From the NCBI GenBank assembly GCA_020060215.1, contig JAGVAP010000143.1, positions 1 through 64,000 on the forward strand: a stretch of DNA of 64,000 nucleotides, in the 5' to 3' direction. The notes beneath the pieces were generated by a model that ran no database searches, had not been told where the DNA came from, and saw nothing but the letters and a program-made list of their open reading frames with translations. Each line of letters starts with the position of its first letter. The first letter of the stretch is position 1. The stretch comes from Deltaproteobacteria bacterium. GTDB lineage: Bacteria; Desulfobacterota; DSM-4660; Desulfatiglandales; HGW-15. Positions 53,165-62,585 of the stretch are shown piece after piece. Position numbers and translations under genes: made by a program.

Positions 53165-53875
53165 TCAACGACCGGAAGTTCCCCCGCCCTTCTTCTTCTG
53201 GTCTTCCACTTCCCGGGCCAGCTTGCGGTACAGATGATAGAAGAAAACGCCCATCAGCTCCCTGCCGCGGATACTCTTGGCCAGGGTTTCTTCGGGCGTG
53301 AGCTGGTCCGGATGGGTGGCCAGAAAGCTCTGATGGGCCATTTTCACGATCTGCTTGTAGATCTTGATATAGTCCTTGACCACCGAAGGGTCGACCCCGT
53401 CTTTGGGTCCGAACCCGGCGCGATCCAGGTCGACGAGGAGCCTGCCGAGGATCACATCATCCTCGGAATAGATATCCTTGCCGTTCCTGGATTCCGGGGT
53501 GATGATCCCCCACTTGATGAATTTGGCGATCCATTTCCTCCCCATGCCGGTGGCCTCTGCAAAGGCTTCCTCTCCAATGACCTGCTTCTCGATGAGTTGA
53601 TCGAGGGGACTGAAGTAACCCATTCGAAGCTTGAGCAGGGCCTTCAGCTCGGGGGACTTGTAATGCCGCTTGACGATTCCCTTGATGAGGGACAAGGGGA
53701 GGAAGAAGTGATCCTGGATCTCCTTGATCAACTGGATCCGCTCGATGTAGCTCTCATCATAATCCGCGACGTTCTTCCCCATCTTCCTGGGTCTTGGGAT
53801 GAGACCTTCCCGGACATAGTAATGGATGGTTTCTTTCGGCACGCGGGTACGGCTTGAGAGGACGCTGATCTTCAT
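53165..53875 (-). CDS. MerR-family regulator with two helix-turn-helix-like halves
   Basis: A 236-residue regulator. The N-terminus is a MerR DNA-binding domain (ISVLSSRTRVPKETIHYYVREGLIPRP, about residues 3-70). A second, weaker winged-helix-like unit (VIGEEAFAEATGMGRKWIAKFIKWGIITPES, about 98-130) follows, then a helical C-terminal region and a Lys/Gly-rich tail. No metal-binding cysteine set is present, so it is not a metal sensor of the CueR/MerR kind; MerR-like regulators of acyl-CoA catabolism are the closest fit. It is divergent from the FadB-like gene, which it probably controls. Confidence 0.85.
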   Translation of the reverse strand: MKISVLSSRTRVPKETIHYYVREGLIPRPRKMGKNVADYDESYIERIQLIKEIQDHFFLPLSLIKGIVKRHYKSPELKALLKLRMGYFSPLDQLIEKQVIGEEAFAEATGMGRKWIAKFIKWGIITPESRNGKDIYSEDDVILGRLLVDLDRAGFGPKDGVDPSVVKDYIKIYKQIVKMAHQSFLATHPDQLTPEETLAKSIRGRELMGVFFYHLYRKLAREVEDQKKKGGGTSGR

Positions 53876-53934
53876 CCGTTTTCATCTGCCTGTGGGAGGG
53901 AAAACTGGAGGTCGACTGAATTCCGTTCATCTCA

Positions 53935-53963
53935 TCTATAGGAGAGGCTTTTTGTTCTGTCAA
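53935..53963 (-). promoter_or_regulatory. Promoter of the merR-type gene
   Basis: On the minus strand TTGACA (53963-53958) and TATAGA (53940-53935) have a 17-nt spacer, about 60 nt before the start at 53875. Both boxes fit the sigma-70 consensus well. The 318-bp gap 53876-54193 holds no gene. Confidence 0.75.
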
Positions 53964-53983
53964 GGGAAAAAACTTGAATTTTC

Positions 53984-54013
53984 TTGACTTACGTATGGAG
54001 TATGGAGTAAAGC
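53984..54013 (+). promoter_or_regulatory. Candidate divergent promoter/operator for the FadB-like operon
   Basis: TTGACT (53984-53989) and TAAAGC (54008-54013) are 18 nt apart. The spacer contains a GTATGGAGTATGGA direct repeat, and TTAC...GTAA half-sites bracket it (53989-54010). It lies 20 bp from the merR promoter and about 180 nt before the FadB-like start. A further CACGAAG/CTTCGTG palindrome lies near 54090-54150. Confidence 0.45.
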
Positions 54014-54193
54014 TCAACATAAATCAAAGGAATTCGCGAACGTATCCATTCCAGCCAGTCACGGGCAGTCATTCGAAAACCAGGTCTGCCACGAAGAGAC
54101 CAAGGCGCCAAGAAGGGCACTGACTTCCTTCGTGTCTTCGTGACTTGGTGGCGATCCTTTCATTCGTCATCGGAACCAAAAGGAGATGGGGCC

Positions 54194-56326
54194 ATGAAGA
54201 CAGAGTACCGGACCATCAGGGTGGATCTGAGAGACGGCGTCGCCGTGCTCACCATCGACAATCCACCGGTGAACCAGATGTCGCCTCCACTGATGCAGGA
54301 CTTCTCCGAAGCCGTCAGGGAGGCCTGGGAGGACGGCGGTGTGAAGGCCGTAGTGGTGACGGGGACCGGAAAGAACTTCATCGCCGGCGCCGACATCACC
54401 CAGCTCAAGCTGGTCAAGGAGCGGGAAGAGATCTACCGCAAGGTCCTCACCGGGACCCGGTTTCTCAACAGCATCGAGGCCGGTCCGAAGCCGTTCATTG
54501 CGGCCATCAACGGCAACTGCCTGGGAGGAGGACTGGAGACGGCCATGGCCTGCCATTACCGTGTTGCGGTCGAGGGAGTCAGCCTCGGGCAGCCGGAGGT
54601 CCAGATCGGGGTCATCCCGGGCGCGGGCGGCACCCAGCGACTGCCGAGGCTCATCGGTCTTCCCAATGCGCTGGAGATGATCACCACGGGCAAGCCCATC
54701 AGGGCCGAAAAGGCCCTTCAGCGGGCACTCGTGGATGAGGTGGTCCCGCAGGACAAGCTCCTGGACGCGGCATTGAACGCGGCCCGGCGGTTCATCAAGG
54801 GGGAGCTGAATCTCCGGTTGCGGATGACCCGCAACGTCATCCACCGGTTGCCGAGCGGTGCGGAGAAGACGGCCCTGCTCGGGTACGCGAAATACATGGC
54901 CTATCAGAAGGCCAAGGGCTACATCGCGCCGTTCAAGGCCATCGATGCCTTTGAGCAGGGTCTTGGATTCGACATCGAGGCGGACATCGAGAAGGAGGCG
55001 GGGCTCTTCGCCGACTGCGCGGTCTCGGATGTGGCCAAGAACCTGATCAACATCTTTCTCAATACCCGGGCCGCAGGAAGGGTGAAGCGGATCGAGGGGA
55101 TACCCCCGGCCAAGATCAGGAAGGTGGCGATGCTGGGCGGAGGGGTGATGGGGTCCGGCATCGTGAACCTGCTTCTCCAGAACGGTTTCGAGGCCATCCT
55201 CTGGGACATCGACGGAGGGGCCGTTCAGAAGGGCGTGAGCGCAGTCCGCAAGACGTTCGACTACCCCATCAAGAAAAAGAAGATGACGGCGGCGGATCTG
55301 GACAAGCTCATCCAGGGAAGGCTCAGGACGACGACCTCCCTGGAGGACCTCAAGGACGTGGACCTGGTCATCGAGGCCGTTCTCGAAGACATGAAGATCA
55401 AGCAGGAGATCTGGAAGCGGCTGGAGGCGATATGCCCCTCCCATACCCTCTTCGGGACCAACACCTCGGCCCTGCCCATCACGGTCATGGCCGAGGTGCT
55501 GCAGGACCCCGGCCGGATGATCGGACTCCATTTCTTCAACCCCGCCCACCGGATGCAGCTCCTCGAGGTCATCTGCGCGAAGAAGACCTCGGATCAGACC
55601 CTGGCCAGCAGCGTTTCCTTCGCAAGGGCCATCAAGAAGATCCCGATCGTGGTCAATGACGGACCGGGGTTTTATGTCTCACGGCAGTTGGGCGGCCTCA
55701 TGGGCGGGGCGGTCTTCCTGACCGCCGACGGGGTGGACGGCGCGTTCATCGAAGAGGCCATGGTCGATTTCGGCATGCCCATGGGCCCTGCGACCCTGGC
55801 CGACCTGACCGGGATCGACATCAACTACCGTGTGGGCAAGACGTTCGAAAAGAGGCTGGGCGAGCGCTACAGGATCCACCCGCTTACCGAGGTGGTGTAC
55901 AACACCGGGTGCTATGGACGTAAAACGGGCGCCGGCTACTTCGATTACAGCGGTGAGAAACCGGTTCCCAACCCAAAGGTCATGGACGCCGTTCAGGCGT
56001 ATCTGAAGGAGCACCATGTCTCCCCCAAGGCCGTGTCCAAGCAGGAGGTGGTGGACCTGATGCTGGCCAACGGCATCAACGAGGCCGCTTATATGATCCA
56101 GGAGGGGATCTGCGACCGGCCGCAGGACATGGACCTGGCCATGATCTACGGCACGGGATTCCCCCCTTACCGCGGCGGCATCCTCCGGTATGCGGACCAG
56201 TGGGGGCTGAAGAACGTCCACGACAAACTCCTGGAGCTGGAGAAGCAGTATGGGATCCGATTCCGGCCGGCCGATCTGATCAGGGACATGGCCCGTTCAG
56301 GCAAAACCTTTTACCCCGAGGAGTGA
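54194..56326 (+). CDS. Bifunctional enoyl-CoA hydratase / 3-hydroxyacyl-CoA dehydrogenase (FadB-like)
   Basis: A 710-residue two-domain beta-oxidation enzyme. The crotonase half has both catalytic glutamates (E115 in [10 protein letters not shown] and E135 in GQPEVQIG). The dehydrogenase half has [15 protein letters not shown] (about residues 312-326), H446 in [12 protein letters not shown] and a C-terminal GYFDYSG / [12 protein letters not shown] segment. It converts 2-enoyl-CoA to 3-ketoacyl-CoA. AAGGAGATGG precedes ATG 54194. It is first in a plus-strand operon with thiolase and acyl-CoA dehydrogenase. Confidence 0.94.
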   Translation: MKTEYRTIRVDLRDGVAVLTIDNPPVNQMSPPLMQDFSEAVREAWEDGGVKAVVVTGTGKNFIAGADITQLKLVKEREEIYRKVLTGTRFLNSIEAGPKPFIAAINGNCLGGGLETAMACHYRVAVEGVSLGQPEVQIGVIPGAGGTQRLPRLIGLPNALEMITTGKPIRAEKALQRALVDEVVPQDKLLDAALNAARRFIKGELNLRLRMTRNVIHRLPSGAEKTALLGYAKYMAYQKAKGYIAPFKAIDAFEQGLGFDIEADIEKEAGLFADCAVSDVAKNLINIFLNTRAAGRVKRIEGIPPAKIRKVAMLGGGVMGSGIVNLLLQNGFEAILWDIDGGAVQKGVSAVRKTFDYPIKKKKMTAADLDKLIQGRLRTTTSLEDLKDVDLVIEAVLEDMKIKQEIWKRLEAICPSHTLFGTNTSALPITVMAEVLQDPGRMIGLHFFNPAHRMQLLEVICAKKTSDQTLASSVSFARAIKKIPIVVNDGPGFYVSRQLGGLMGGAVFLTADGVDGAFIEEAMVDFGMPMGPATLADLTGIDINYRVGKTFEKRLGERYRIHPLTEVVYNTGCYGRKTGAGYFDYSGEKPVPNPKVMDAVQAYLKEHHVSPKAVSKQEVVDLMLANGINEAAYMIQEGICDRPQDMDLAMIYGTGFPPYRGGILRYADQWGLKNVHDKLLELEKQYGIRFRPADLIRDMARSGKTFYPEE

Positions 56327-56346
56327 CCATTCAAGGAGGTTCGACC

Positions 56347-57549
56347 ATGAGAGAAGTAGTCATTGCAGGATATCTGAGGACGGCACAATCGCGCTCCAGG
56401 CCGAACGATCCGGCCAGGGACTGGTACTGCAGGATGCGGGGGGACGAGCTCCTGGCGAAGCTGCTTCCCGAGGTGATTCAACGGACCGGCATCGATGCCA
56501 AGGAGATCGACGATTTCATCGTGGGCTGCTCGACCGCGGTCGGCGAGCAGTGGGCCTACGGGGGCCGGACCCCGCTCTTCCTGGCCAACCTGCCGGAGAC
56601 GATCCCCTCCAAGTTCATGGATCAGCAGTGCGGGTCTTCCATGGCCTGCATCCATACCGGTTTTATGGAGATCGCCATGGGGTTCTCCGATATCGTGTTG
56701 GCCGGCGGCTATGAGCACATGACGCGCATCCCCATGGGTGCGTACAACTCGGACAAGGGCCTCATCGCCCTCAACATGACCCTATTCCTTTACCCCTCCT
56801 ACAAGCATTGGGACATGATGACGTCCATCAACATGGGTCTCACCGCGGAGAAGCTCTTCTCGCAGACGAAATTCACCAAGGAGGAGATGGACCGCTGGGG
56901 GGTGCGGTCCCACCAGAGGGCGGCCAAGGCCATGGCCGATGGGTTCTTTGCAGGGGAGATCCTGCCTATCGAGGCGGAGCAGGCGGACGGGACCGTCCTG
57001 AAGGTGGACCAAGACCAGGCCATCCGCACCGATGCGACCCTGGAGTCCATGGCCGGGCTGAAGCCTTCGTTCAAGAAAGACGGGGTCATCACCCCGGGAA
57101 ACTCCTCTCCCCTGAACGCCGCCGCCTCCTCGATGATCCTCATGTCCAAGGAGACGGCGAAGAAGAAGGGCATCCAGCCGCTCGCAACCATCCGATCCAT
57201 CGGGTTCGCGGGGGTGGATCCCACCGTCATGGGGATAGGTCCTGTTCCGGCCAGCAGGAAGGCCCTCGAAAACATCGGCCTGAAACCCTCCGACATCGAT
57301 TTCTGGGAGATCAACGAAGCCTTTTCCATCGTGGCCCTGAACTGCATCAGGGAGCTCGGGCTCGACTCGGAAAAGGTGAATGTGATGGGCGGCGGCATTG
57401 CCATCGGCCATGCGCTCGGAGCCACGGGGATCCGGCTGGTGGGGACCCTCGCCCGCATCCTGAATGAGAAGAAGGGTCGATATGGATGCGCGAACGCCTG
57501 TGTCGGCGGGGGGCAGGGGGTGGCGACCATCATCGAGAGAGAGGAGTGA
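56347..57549 (+). CDS. Thiolase (acyl-CoA C-acyltransferase)
   Basis: A 400-residue thiolase: nucleophile C95 in MDQQCGSSMACIH, NEAFSIVAL, GGGIAIGHALGATG and CANACVGGGQG. It would complete beta-oxidation with the FadB-like protein, 20 nt upstream. AAGGAGG at 56334-56340 fixes the start. Confidence 0.94.
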   Translation: MREVVIAGYLRTAQSRSRPNDPARDWYCRMRGDELLAKLLPEVIQRTGIDAKEIDDFIVGCSTAVGEQWAYGGRTPLFLANLPETIPSKFMDQQCGSSMACIHTGFMEIAMGFSDIVLAGGYEHMTRIPMGAYNSDKGLIALNMTLFLYPSYKHWDMMTSINMGLTAEKLFSQTKFTKEEMDRWGVRSHQRAAKAMADGFFAGEILPIEAEQADGTVLKVDQDQAIRTDATLESMAGLKPSFKKDGVITPGNSSPLNAAASSMILMSKETAKKKGIQPLATIRSIGFAGVDPTVMGIGPVPASRKALENIGLKPSDIDFWEINEAFSIVALNCIRELGLDSEKVNVMGGGIAIGHALGATGIRLVGTLARILNEKKGRYGCANACVGGGQGVATIIEREE

Positions 57550-57706
57550 AGTAGGAAGGCGGAAAGCGGAAGGCGGAAAAAGAGAAAGTCACGGCCTCCA
57601 AATTCCGACTCTGCACTTCCGCCTTTCTTCACGGCCCTGGACCTTTGGACCCGGGACCTATTTGACCTTTGAACCTCTGAACCTCTGAACCTCTGAACCT
57701 CTAAGG
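57550..57706. repeat. GGCGGAAAGCGGAA array and four tandem GAACCTCTG units
   Basis: AAGGCGGAAAGCGGAAGGCGG at about 57554-57574 is mirrored by a CACTTCCGCC segment about 50 bp further. GAACCTCTG repeats at 57671, 57680, 57689 and 57698 (the last ending A). The AAGGAG ribosome site for the next gene follows directly. Confidence 0.8.
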
Positions 57707-57714
57707 AGTGATTG

Positions 57715-59529
57715 ATGGCACAGTTGCTGGCGGAAAAAAGAGATCAGGACTTTGTGATCTGGGAGCAGATGAACGGGGAGGCGTATCTGAAGGCGGGGCC
57801 TTACAGCGGATATGACCGAAAGATGTGCGACATGATCATTACGGAAGCCAGGACCCTGGCCGTCAAAGAGGTGCTTCCGACCCTCGCCGAAGGGGACAGG
57901 ATCGGACTCCGCTACGAGAACGGGGCGGTCAGGGTGCCCGAGTGCTTCCGTCGCGCCTTCGACCTCATCCTGGAAGGGGGATGGAACAATCTGGGCGTCA
58001 TCGAGGCCATGGGGGGGCAGGGTGCGCCCCCCTTTATCGCTGCGACGGCCGCAGAATACTTCATGGCCGCAAACTACGGCCTTTTCGTATACACGACCAT
58101 GGGCAACGGCACGGCCGATATGATCCACAAGTTCGGGACATTGGAGCAGAAAACGTTGTACGTGGAAAAGCTGACCTCGGCCGAGTGGGGAGGGACCATG
58201 CTGCTCACGGAACCGGATGCCGGATCCGATGTCGGGGCCCTGACCACGAAAGCGGTGAAGAACCCGGACGGCACCTACACGATCACCGGCAATAAGATCT
58301 TCATCACCAACGGCGAGTTCGACCTTGTGGAGAACATCATCCATCCGGTGCTGGCCCGCATCGAAGGGGACCCTCCCGGGACCAAGGGGATCTCCATCTT
58401 CATCGTGCCGAAGTTCTTCGTCAACCCCGACGGGACTCTGGGCGAGCGGAACGACATCACGTGCGAAGGGATCGAGCACAAACACGGGATCACGTCGAGC
58501 GCCACCTGCAGTATGACCCTGGGCGCCAAGGGCAAGTGCATCGGCTTCCTGCTGGGGCAGGAGCGCAAGGGCATGAACATCATGTTCCACATGATCAACG
58601 GCGCCCGCATGAGTGTGAGCCTGCAGGCGCTCTCCTACGCGTCGGCAGCCTATCTCCTTGCCCTGGACTATGCCCGCAAGCGCGTCCAGGGGAGGACCCT
58701 GGAGAATTTCGCCAACGCCGCCGCCCCTTCGGTCCCCATCATCCAGCATCCCGACGTGCGCAGGAACCTCCTCTGGATGAAGGCCCAGGTAGAGGCGATG
58801 CGCAGCTTCTATCAGTGGACCATGATGTGCGGGATCCAGGCGGCACACGCGAAGGATGAGAAGGAGCGCCTCTTTTACGAAGACCTCTACGGCATGATGA
58901 CGCCGATCGCCAAGGACTACATCGGCACCCGCGGCCACGAGGTCTGCAACCAGGCGATCCAGGTCTTCGGCGGGGCGGGGTACACCAAGGAGTACCTGGT
59001 CGAGCAGTATACGAGGGACTGCAGGATCACGACCATCTATGAAGGCACGAGCGGGATACAGGCAATGGACCTGCTGGCGCGGAAACTGGGGAGACAGAAC
59101 GGGGCGGTCTTCATGCACCTGCTCGGGCAGATGAACCAGACGGTCGCAAGGGCCAAGAAGATCCCCGGGATGGAAACCATGGCCGCCAAATTCGAGAAGT
59201 CGGCCGAGATGCTCGGGGATACCGCCATGAAGATCGGGGGCCTTGCCATGTCTCCGGATTTCAAGACGGCGTTCGCCCATTCCCTTCCTTTCCTCCACTC
59301 CATGGGCGATGTCATCATGGGTTGGATGCTCCTGTGGCGCGCCGAAGTGGCCGCTCCAAAGATCGAAGACGCCAAGGGCAGGGACGCGGCCTTCTACAAG
59401 GGACAACTCAAGAGCGCGCAGTTCTACATGGACACCGTCCTCCCCGTGGTCAACGGGAGGATGCAGTCCATCCGGGACGCGAGCCCGGCGGCCATCGAGA
59501 TCGATGAGGAGGAGTTCGGGGGAATGTGA
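57715..59529 (+). CDS. Acyl-CoA dehydrogenase, long form (about 600 residues)
   Basis: A 604-residue flavoprotein. It has the FAD-binding LLTEPDAGSDVGALTTKA and FITNGEF segments, YARKRVQGR, and the catalytic-base segment ITTIYEGTSGIQAMDLLARK, with the C-terminal extension typical of the roughly 600-residue acyl-CoA dehydrogenases (about 480-604). Such enzymes pass electrons to ETF; the substrate is not readable. Possible alternatives include 3-methylmercaptopropionyl-CoA dehydrogenase-like specificity. ATG 57715 sits after AAGGAG and a GAACCTCTG array; an in-frame TTG at 57712 is less likely. Confidence 0.93.
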   Translation: MAQLLAEKRDQDFVIWEQMNGEAYLKAGPYSGYDRKMCDMIITEARTLAVKEVLPTLAEGDRIGLRYENGAVRVPECFRRAFDLILEGGWNNLGVIEAMGGQGAPPFIAATAAEYFMAANYGLFVYTTMGNGTADMIHKFGTLEQKTLYVEKLTSAEWGGTMLLTEPDAGSDVGALTTKAVKNPDGTYTITGNKIFITNGEFDLVENIIHPVLARIEGDPPGTKGISIFIVPKFFVNPDGTLGERNDITCEGIEHKHGITSSATCSMTLGAKGKCIGFLLGQERKGMNIMFHMINGARMSVSLQALSYASAAYLLALDYARKRVQGRTLENFANAAAPSVPIIQHPDVRRNLLWMKAQVEAMRSFYQWTMMCGIQAAHAKDEKERLFYEDLYGMMTPIAKDYIGTRGHEVCNQAIQVFGGAGYTKEYLVEQYTRDCRITTIYEGTSGIQAMDLLARKLGRQNGAVFMHLLGQMNQTVARAKKIPGMETMAAKFEKSAEMLGDTAMKIGGLAMSPDFKTAFAHSLPFLHSMGDVIMGWMLLWRAEVAAPKIEDAKGRDAAFYKGQLKSAQFYMDTVLPVVNGRMQSIRDASPAAIEIDEEEFGGM

Positions 59530-59651
59530 TCATGGACCATCGGTCATTGACCATTTGGCATTTATCATGGAAGATCGATCACGGGTCAGCAGTCCCACGT
59601 CATCAGGTTCCGATGTTCGCCGTTCAGGGTCCATGGTTGGAGCTTCAACAC

Positions 59652-59695
59652 TGAACCTCTGAACCATGAACCCTGAACCCTGAACCCTGAACCCC
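59652..59695 (+). repeat. GAACC(N) tandem array before the HTH/Fe-S gene
   Basis: TGAACCTCTGAACCATGAAC then three TGAACCC-type units lie between the acyl-CoA dehydrogenase and the Fe-S protein; CCGGAGGAC follows as ribosome site. The 185-bp gap holds no gene. Confidence 0.7.
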
Positions 59696-59714
59696 AAAAC
59701 CGGAGGACACCGCC

Positions 59715-60788
59715 ATGTCGAACGTGTATGACCGGCTGCGGGAGCGGCTGGACGATCTTTCCACCGGCTACCCCTCCACGCCGAGCGGCGTGGAGATGCG
59801 TATCCTGAGGCGGCTCTTCACAGAGGAGGAGGCGGAGCTCTTCCTGGCGCTCTCTCCCTTGCCCGAGGCGCCGGATCAGGTGGCGGTCAGGCTCGGCCGG
59901 GATGCCCGGCAGACGGAGAACCTGATGGAGAGGATGGCCTTGAAGGGACTCCTCTTCCGGCTCCGAAAAGAAGACACGGTCCGCTACGGGGCCATACCCT
60001 TTCTGGTCGGGATCCTGGAGCACCAGGTCAAGAGACTCGATCCGGAACTGGCCCTCGAGATGAACGAATATTTTGAGAGCGGCTTCGGCAGGACGATTCA
60101 GTCCTTCAACACCCCGCTCATGCGCACCATCCCGATCAACCGGGAGGTCGCGGTCAAGTGGCCCATCGCGCCCTATGAAGATGTGCCGGAGATCATCCGC
60201 TCCCAGAAGATCATCGCCCTGGCACCCTGCATCTGCCGCACCTGGATGAAGACGGTGGACAAGGGATGCGGCAAACCCCTGGAGACCTGCTTCATCTTCG
60301 GTCAGTACGGACGCTATTACGTGGAGAACCACATGGCTCGCTTCATCTCCCAAGAAGAGGCCATGGAGGTTCTGAAGCGTAACGATGAAGCGGGTCTGGT
60401 CATGCAGCCTTTCAACTCCCAGAAGGTGGGAGGCATGTGCAGCTGCTGCGGGGACTGCTGCGGGATGTTGAAGTCGTTGAAAAAGCAACCCTCGCCCGCG
60501 AAGTCGGTCCAGAGCAACTATTTTGCGGAGGTGGACGGGTCTCAATGCTCCGGCTGCGAAACCTGCCTGGAGCGCTGCCAGATGGATGCCGTCCGGGTGG
60601 TGGAAGGCCAGGCCCGGGTCGATCGAAATCGGTGTATCGGCTGCGGTCTGTGCGTGACCACATGCGCCACGGGCGCCCTGCAACTGAGGAAGAAGCCGGA
60701 ACCCGAGCTTTATCTGCCGCCGGAGACGGGGGCGGAGACTTACATGCGGCTTGCGATGGAGAGAGGGAAGAACCTGCTGCCGCACTAG
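59715..60788 (+). CDS. Fe-S protein with N-terminal winged-helix domain
   Basis: A 357-residue protein. Residues about 20-90 resemble a winged-helix domain (VEMRILRRLFTEEEAELFLALS; TENLMERMALKGLLFRL). A CICR plus CGKPLETC set (about residues 172-195), CSCCGDCCG (about 241-249) and two ferredoxin motifs (CSGCETCLERC about 279-289 and CIGCGLCVTTC about 307-317) follow. It should carry two [4Fe-4S] clusters plus another metal site. Similar proteins occur beside acyl-CoA and DUF362 genes, but no activity is known to me. Electron transfer, possibly sensing, is inferred. Confidence 0.85.
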   Translation: MSNVYDRLRERLDDLSTGYPSTPSGVEMRILRRLFTEEEAELFLALSPLPEAPDQVAVRLGRDARQTENLMERMALKGLLFRLRKEDTVRYGAIPFLVGILEHQVKRLDPELALEMNEYFESGFGRTIQSFNTPLMRTIPINREVAVKWPIAPYEDVPEIIRSQKIIALAPCICRTWMKTVDKGCGKPLETCFIFGQYGRYYVENHMARFISQEEAMEVLKRNDEAGLVMQPFNSQKVGGMCSCCGDCCGMLKSLKKQPSPAKSVQSNYFAEVDGSQCSGCETCLERCQMDAVRVVEGQARVDRNRCIGCGLCVTTCATGALQLRKKPEPELYLPPETGAETYMRLAMERGKNLLPH

Positions 60789-60880
60789 TCGACCCCAAGA
60801 CCGTTCAGCTCTGGTGGAGGACCCGCGCAGGTGATACGAAACAAGTGAAACTCGCGTCAGGAAATGGTCTCCGGAGCGGC

Positions 60881-60970
60881 GTAGGGTGGGTGAAGCGAAG
60901 CGAAACCCATCATCCGAGCGCGACGAGCTGAAAACCGATGGGTTTCGCTTCGCTCCACCCATCCTACAAA
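60881..60970. repeat. GATGGGTTTCGC palindrome pair, second copy
   Basis: GTAGGGTGGGTGAAGCGAAG with CGAAACCCATC (60881-60912) and GATGGGTTTCGCTTCGCTCC with ACCCATCCTAC (about 60937-60967) are inverted copies about 25 bp apart, in the gap before the dehydratase gene. Confidence 0.8.
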
Positions 60971-61025
60971 CCCGACTCTTCGGAGAACCCGCCCAAGGGA
61001 ACCCGTCAAGTGGAGGAGGCTGCCC

Positions 61026-62504
61026 ATGAGAACCAAGGCACAGTACGTCGAAGGCTTGAGGAAGATGCGGAACAACATCTACTTCAACGGCGCCAAGATC
61101 AACCGGGCCGACGAGGTCCAGATGGACTGCATCAATACGATCGGCACCACGTTCGATGAAGCGGCCAAGCCGGAAAACGCGGAGCTCATGACGGCCAAGT
61201 CCCACCTGACCGGAGAGACCATCAACCGTTTTACCCATATCCACCAGAACACGCAGGACCTCCACAGAAAACAGGATATGACGAGGTTCCTCTGCCGGAA
61301 GGTGGGCGGCTGTATCCAGCGCTGCATGGGGATCGACGCTGTAAACGCCATCTACACGGTCTCCTATGAGGCGGACAGGAGGAACCAGGGGGCTACCCGG
61401 TACCACGACCATTTCAAGAAGTGGCTGGCCCGCTTCCAGGGTGAAGACCTCGTGGGATGCTGCGCTCAGACCGACGTCAAAGGGGACCGGATGCTGAGGC
61501 CTGCGGAGCAGCCGGACCCTGAGGCGTATCTGCGCGTCGTGGAGAAGGGGAAAGAAGGGATCGTGGTCTCCGGCTGCAAACTGCACATCTCGGAGGCGTC
61601 CGTCGCCGACGAGATCCTGGTCGTCCCGACCAGGGCCCTGCGGAAGGAAGACAAGGATTATGCCGTCTCCTTTGCGGTTCCCGGCGACTACGAGGGGGTG
61701 AAGCAGGTCGTCACCATCCATAATCTGCGCCCGCGCAAGATCTACAAGCGCGGGGTCGTCATCGGCCTGACGGACTCCTACGTCATCTTCGAAAAATGTT
61801 TCGTCCCCTGGGAGCGGGTCTTCCTGTGCAACGAGTACGATCAGGGCGGCATCCTGGCATTGCTCTTTGCGTTGTTCCACCGCCACAGTTACTCGGGATG
61901 CAAACCCGCCATCGGCGACCTTATCCTGGGTACCGCGGCGCTCGCCGCGGAGATGAACAACATCCACAAGACGAGCCACGTGCGGGAAAAGCTGGCCGAG
62001 ATCATCCTGACCACCGAACTGGGATACGCCGCCGGCTACACGGCCTCGGATCTCGGAAAGCCCTCCGTTTTCATTCCGGGGCTCGGATTGGTCCCTTACG
62101 GCCCGGGCAACTATATACCGAACTCCATCTACTGTAATGTGGGGCGATGCCTGACCGGCGAGGCCGTCTACAGGGAGGCCGAGATCCTGTGTGACATCGC
62201 AGGCGGCATTCCCGCCACCTTCCCGCACGAGGAGGATTTCGCCAATCCCGAGACGGGGGATCTGCTCCTGAAGTACACCAAACGCAATCCCGAGATCCCT
62301 GCCGAAGAGCAGGCGCAATTCTGGAGATATGTGGGCGACATCCTCTGCTCCGCGTCGGGGGGCATCTCCAATGTGGGAAACTACCACGGCGGCGGTTCGC
62401 CGATCATGGAGCAGATCGCCATCACCAGCCAGTACGACATCGAGGAGCGCAAGGATCTGATCCGCAGGATCGCCGGTCTGCCGGTCAGAGGAAAGCATCC
62501 CTAG
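61026..62504 (+). CDS. 4-hydroxybutyryl-CoA dehydratase-type flavoprotein (AbfD family)
   Basis: A 492-residue protein of the 4-hydroxyphenylacetate 3-hydroxylase / 4-hydroxybutyryl-CoA dehydratase family. All four iron-sulfur ligands of the dehydratase type are present: C96 and C100 in GCIQRCMGID, and H285 and C292 in HRHSYSGC, matching C99, C103, H292 and C299 of the Clostridium enzyme in order and spacing. This separates it from the FAD hydroxylases, which lack the cluster. The reaction is the radical dehydration of 4-hydroxybutyryl-CoA to crotonyl-CoA, or that of a related 4-hydroxyacyl-CoA. It sits with FadB-like, thiolase and acyl-CoA dehydrogenase genes. Confidence 0.9.
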   Translation: MRTKAQYVEGLRKMRNNIYFNGAKINRADEVQMDCINTIGTTFDEAAKPENAELMTAKSHLTGETINRFTHIHQNTQDLHRKQDMTRFLCRKVGGCIQRCMGIDAVNAIYTVSYEADRRNQGATRYHDHFKKWLARFQGEDLVGCCAQTDVKGDRMLRPAEQPDPEAYLRVVEKGKEGIVVSGCKLHISEASVADEILVVPTRALRKEDKDYAVSFAVPGDYEGVKQVVTIHNLRPRKIYKRGVVIGLTDSYVIFEKCFVPWERVFLCNEYDQGGILALLFALFHRHSYSGCKPAIGDLILGTAALAAEMNNIHKTSHVREKLAEIILTTELGYAAGYTASDLGKPSVFIPGLGLVPYGPGNYIPNSIYCNVGRCLTGEAVYREAEILCDIAGGIPATFPHEEDFANPETGDLLLKYTKRNPEIPAEEQAQFWRYVGDILCSASGGISNVGNYHGGGSPIMEQIAITSQYDIEERKDLIRRIAGLPVRGKHP

Positions 62505-62585
62505 ACCCTCCTTTTCCGGGTGACAGAAGATGGATGTTCCGAAGACCGATCGCTCGTCATAGAACCGAACCTTCAAGGAGGGGTC

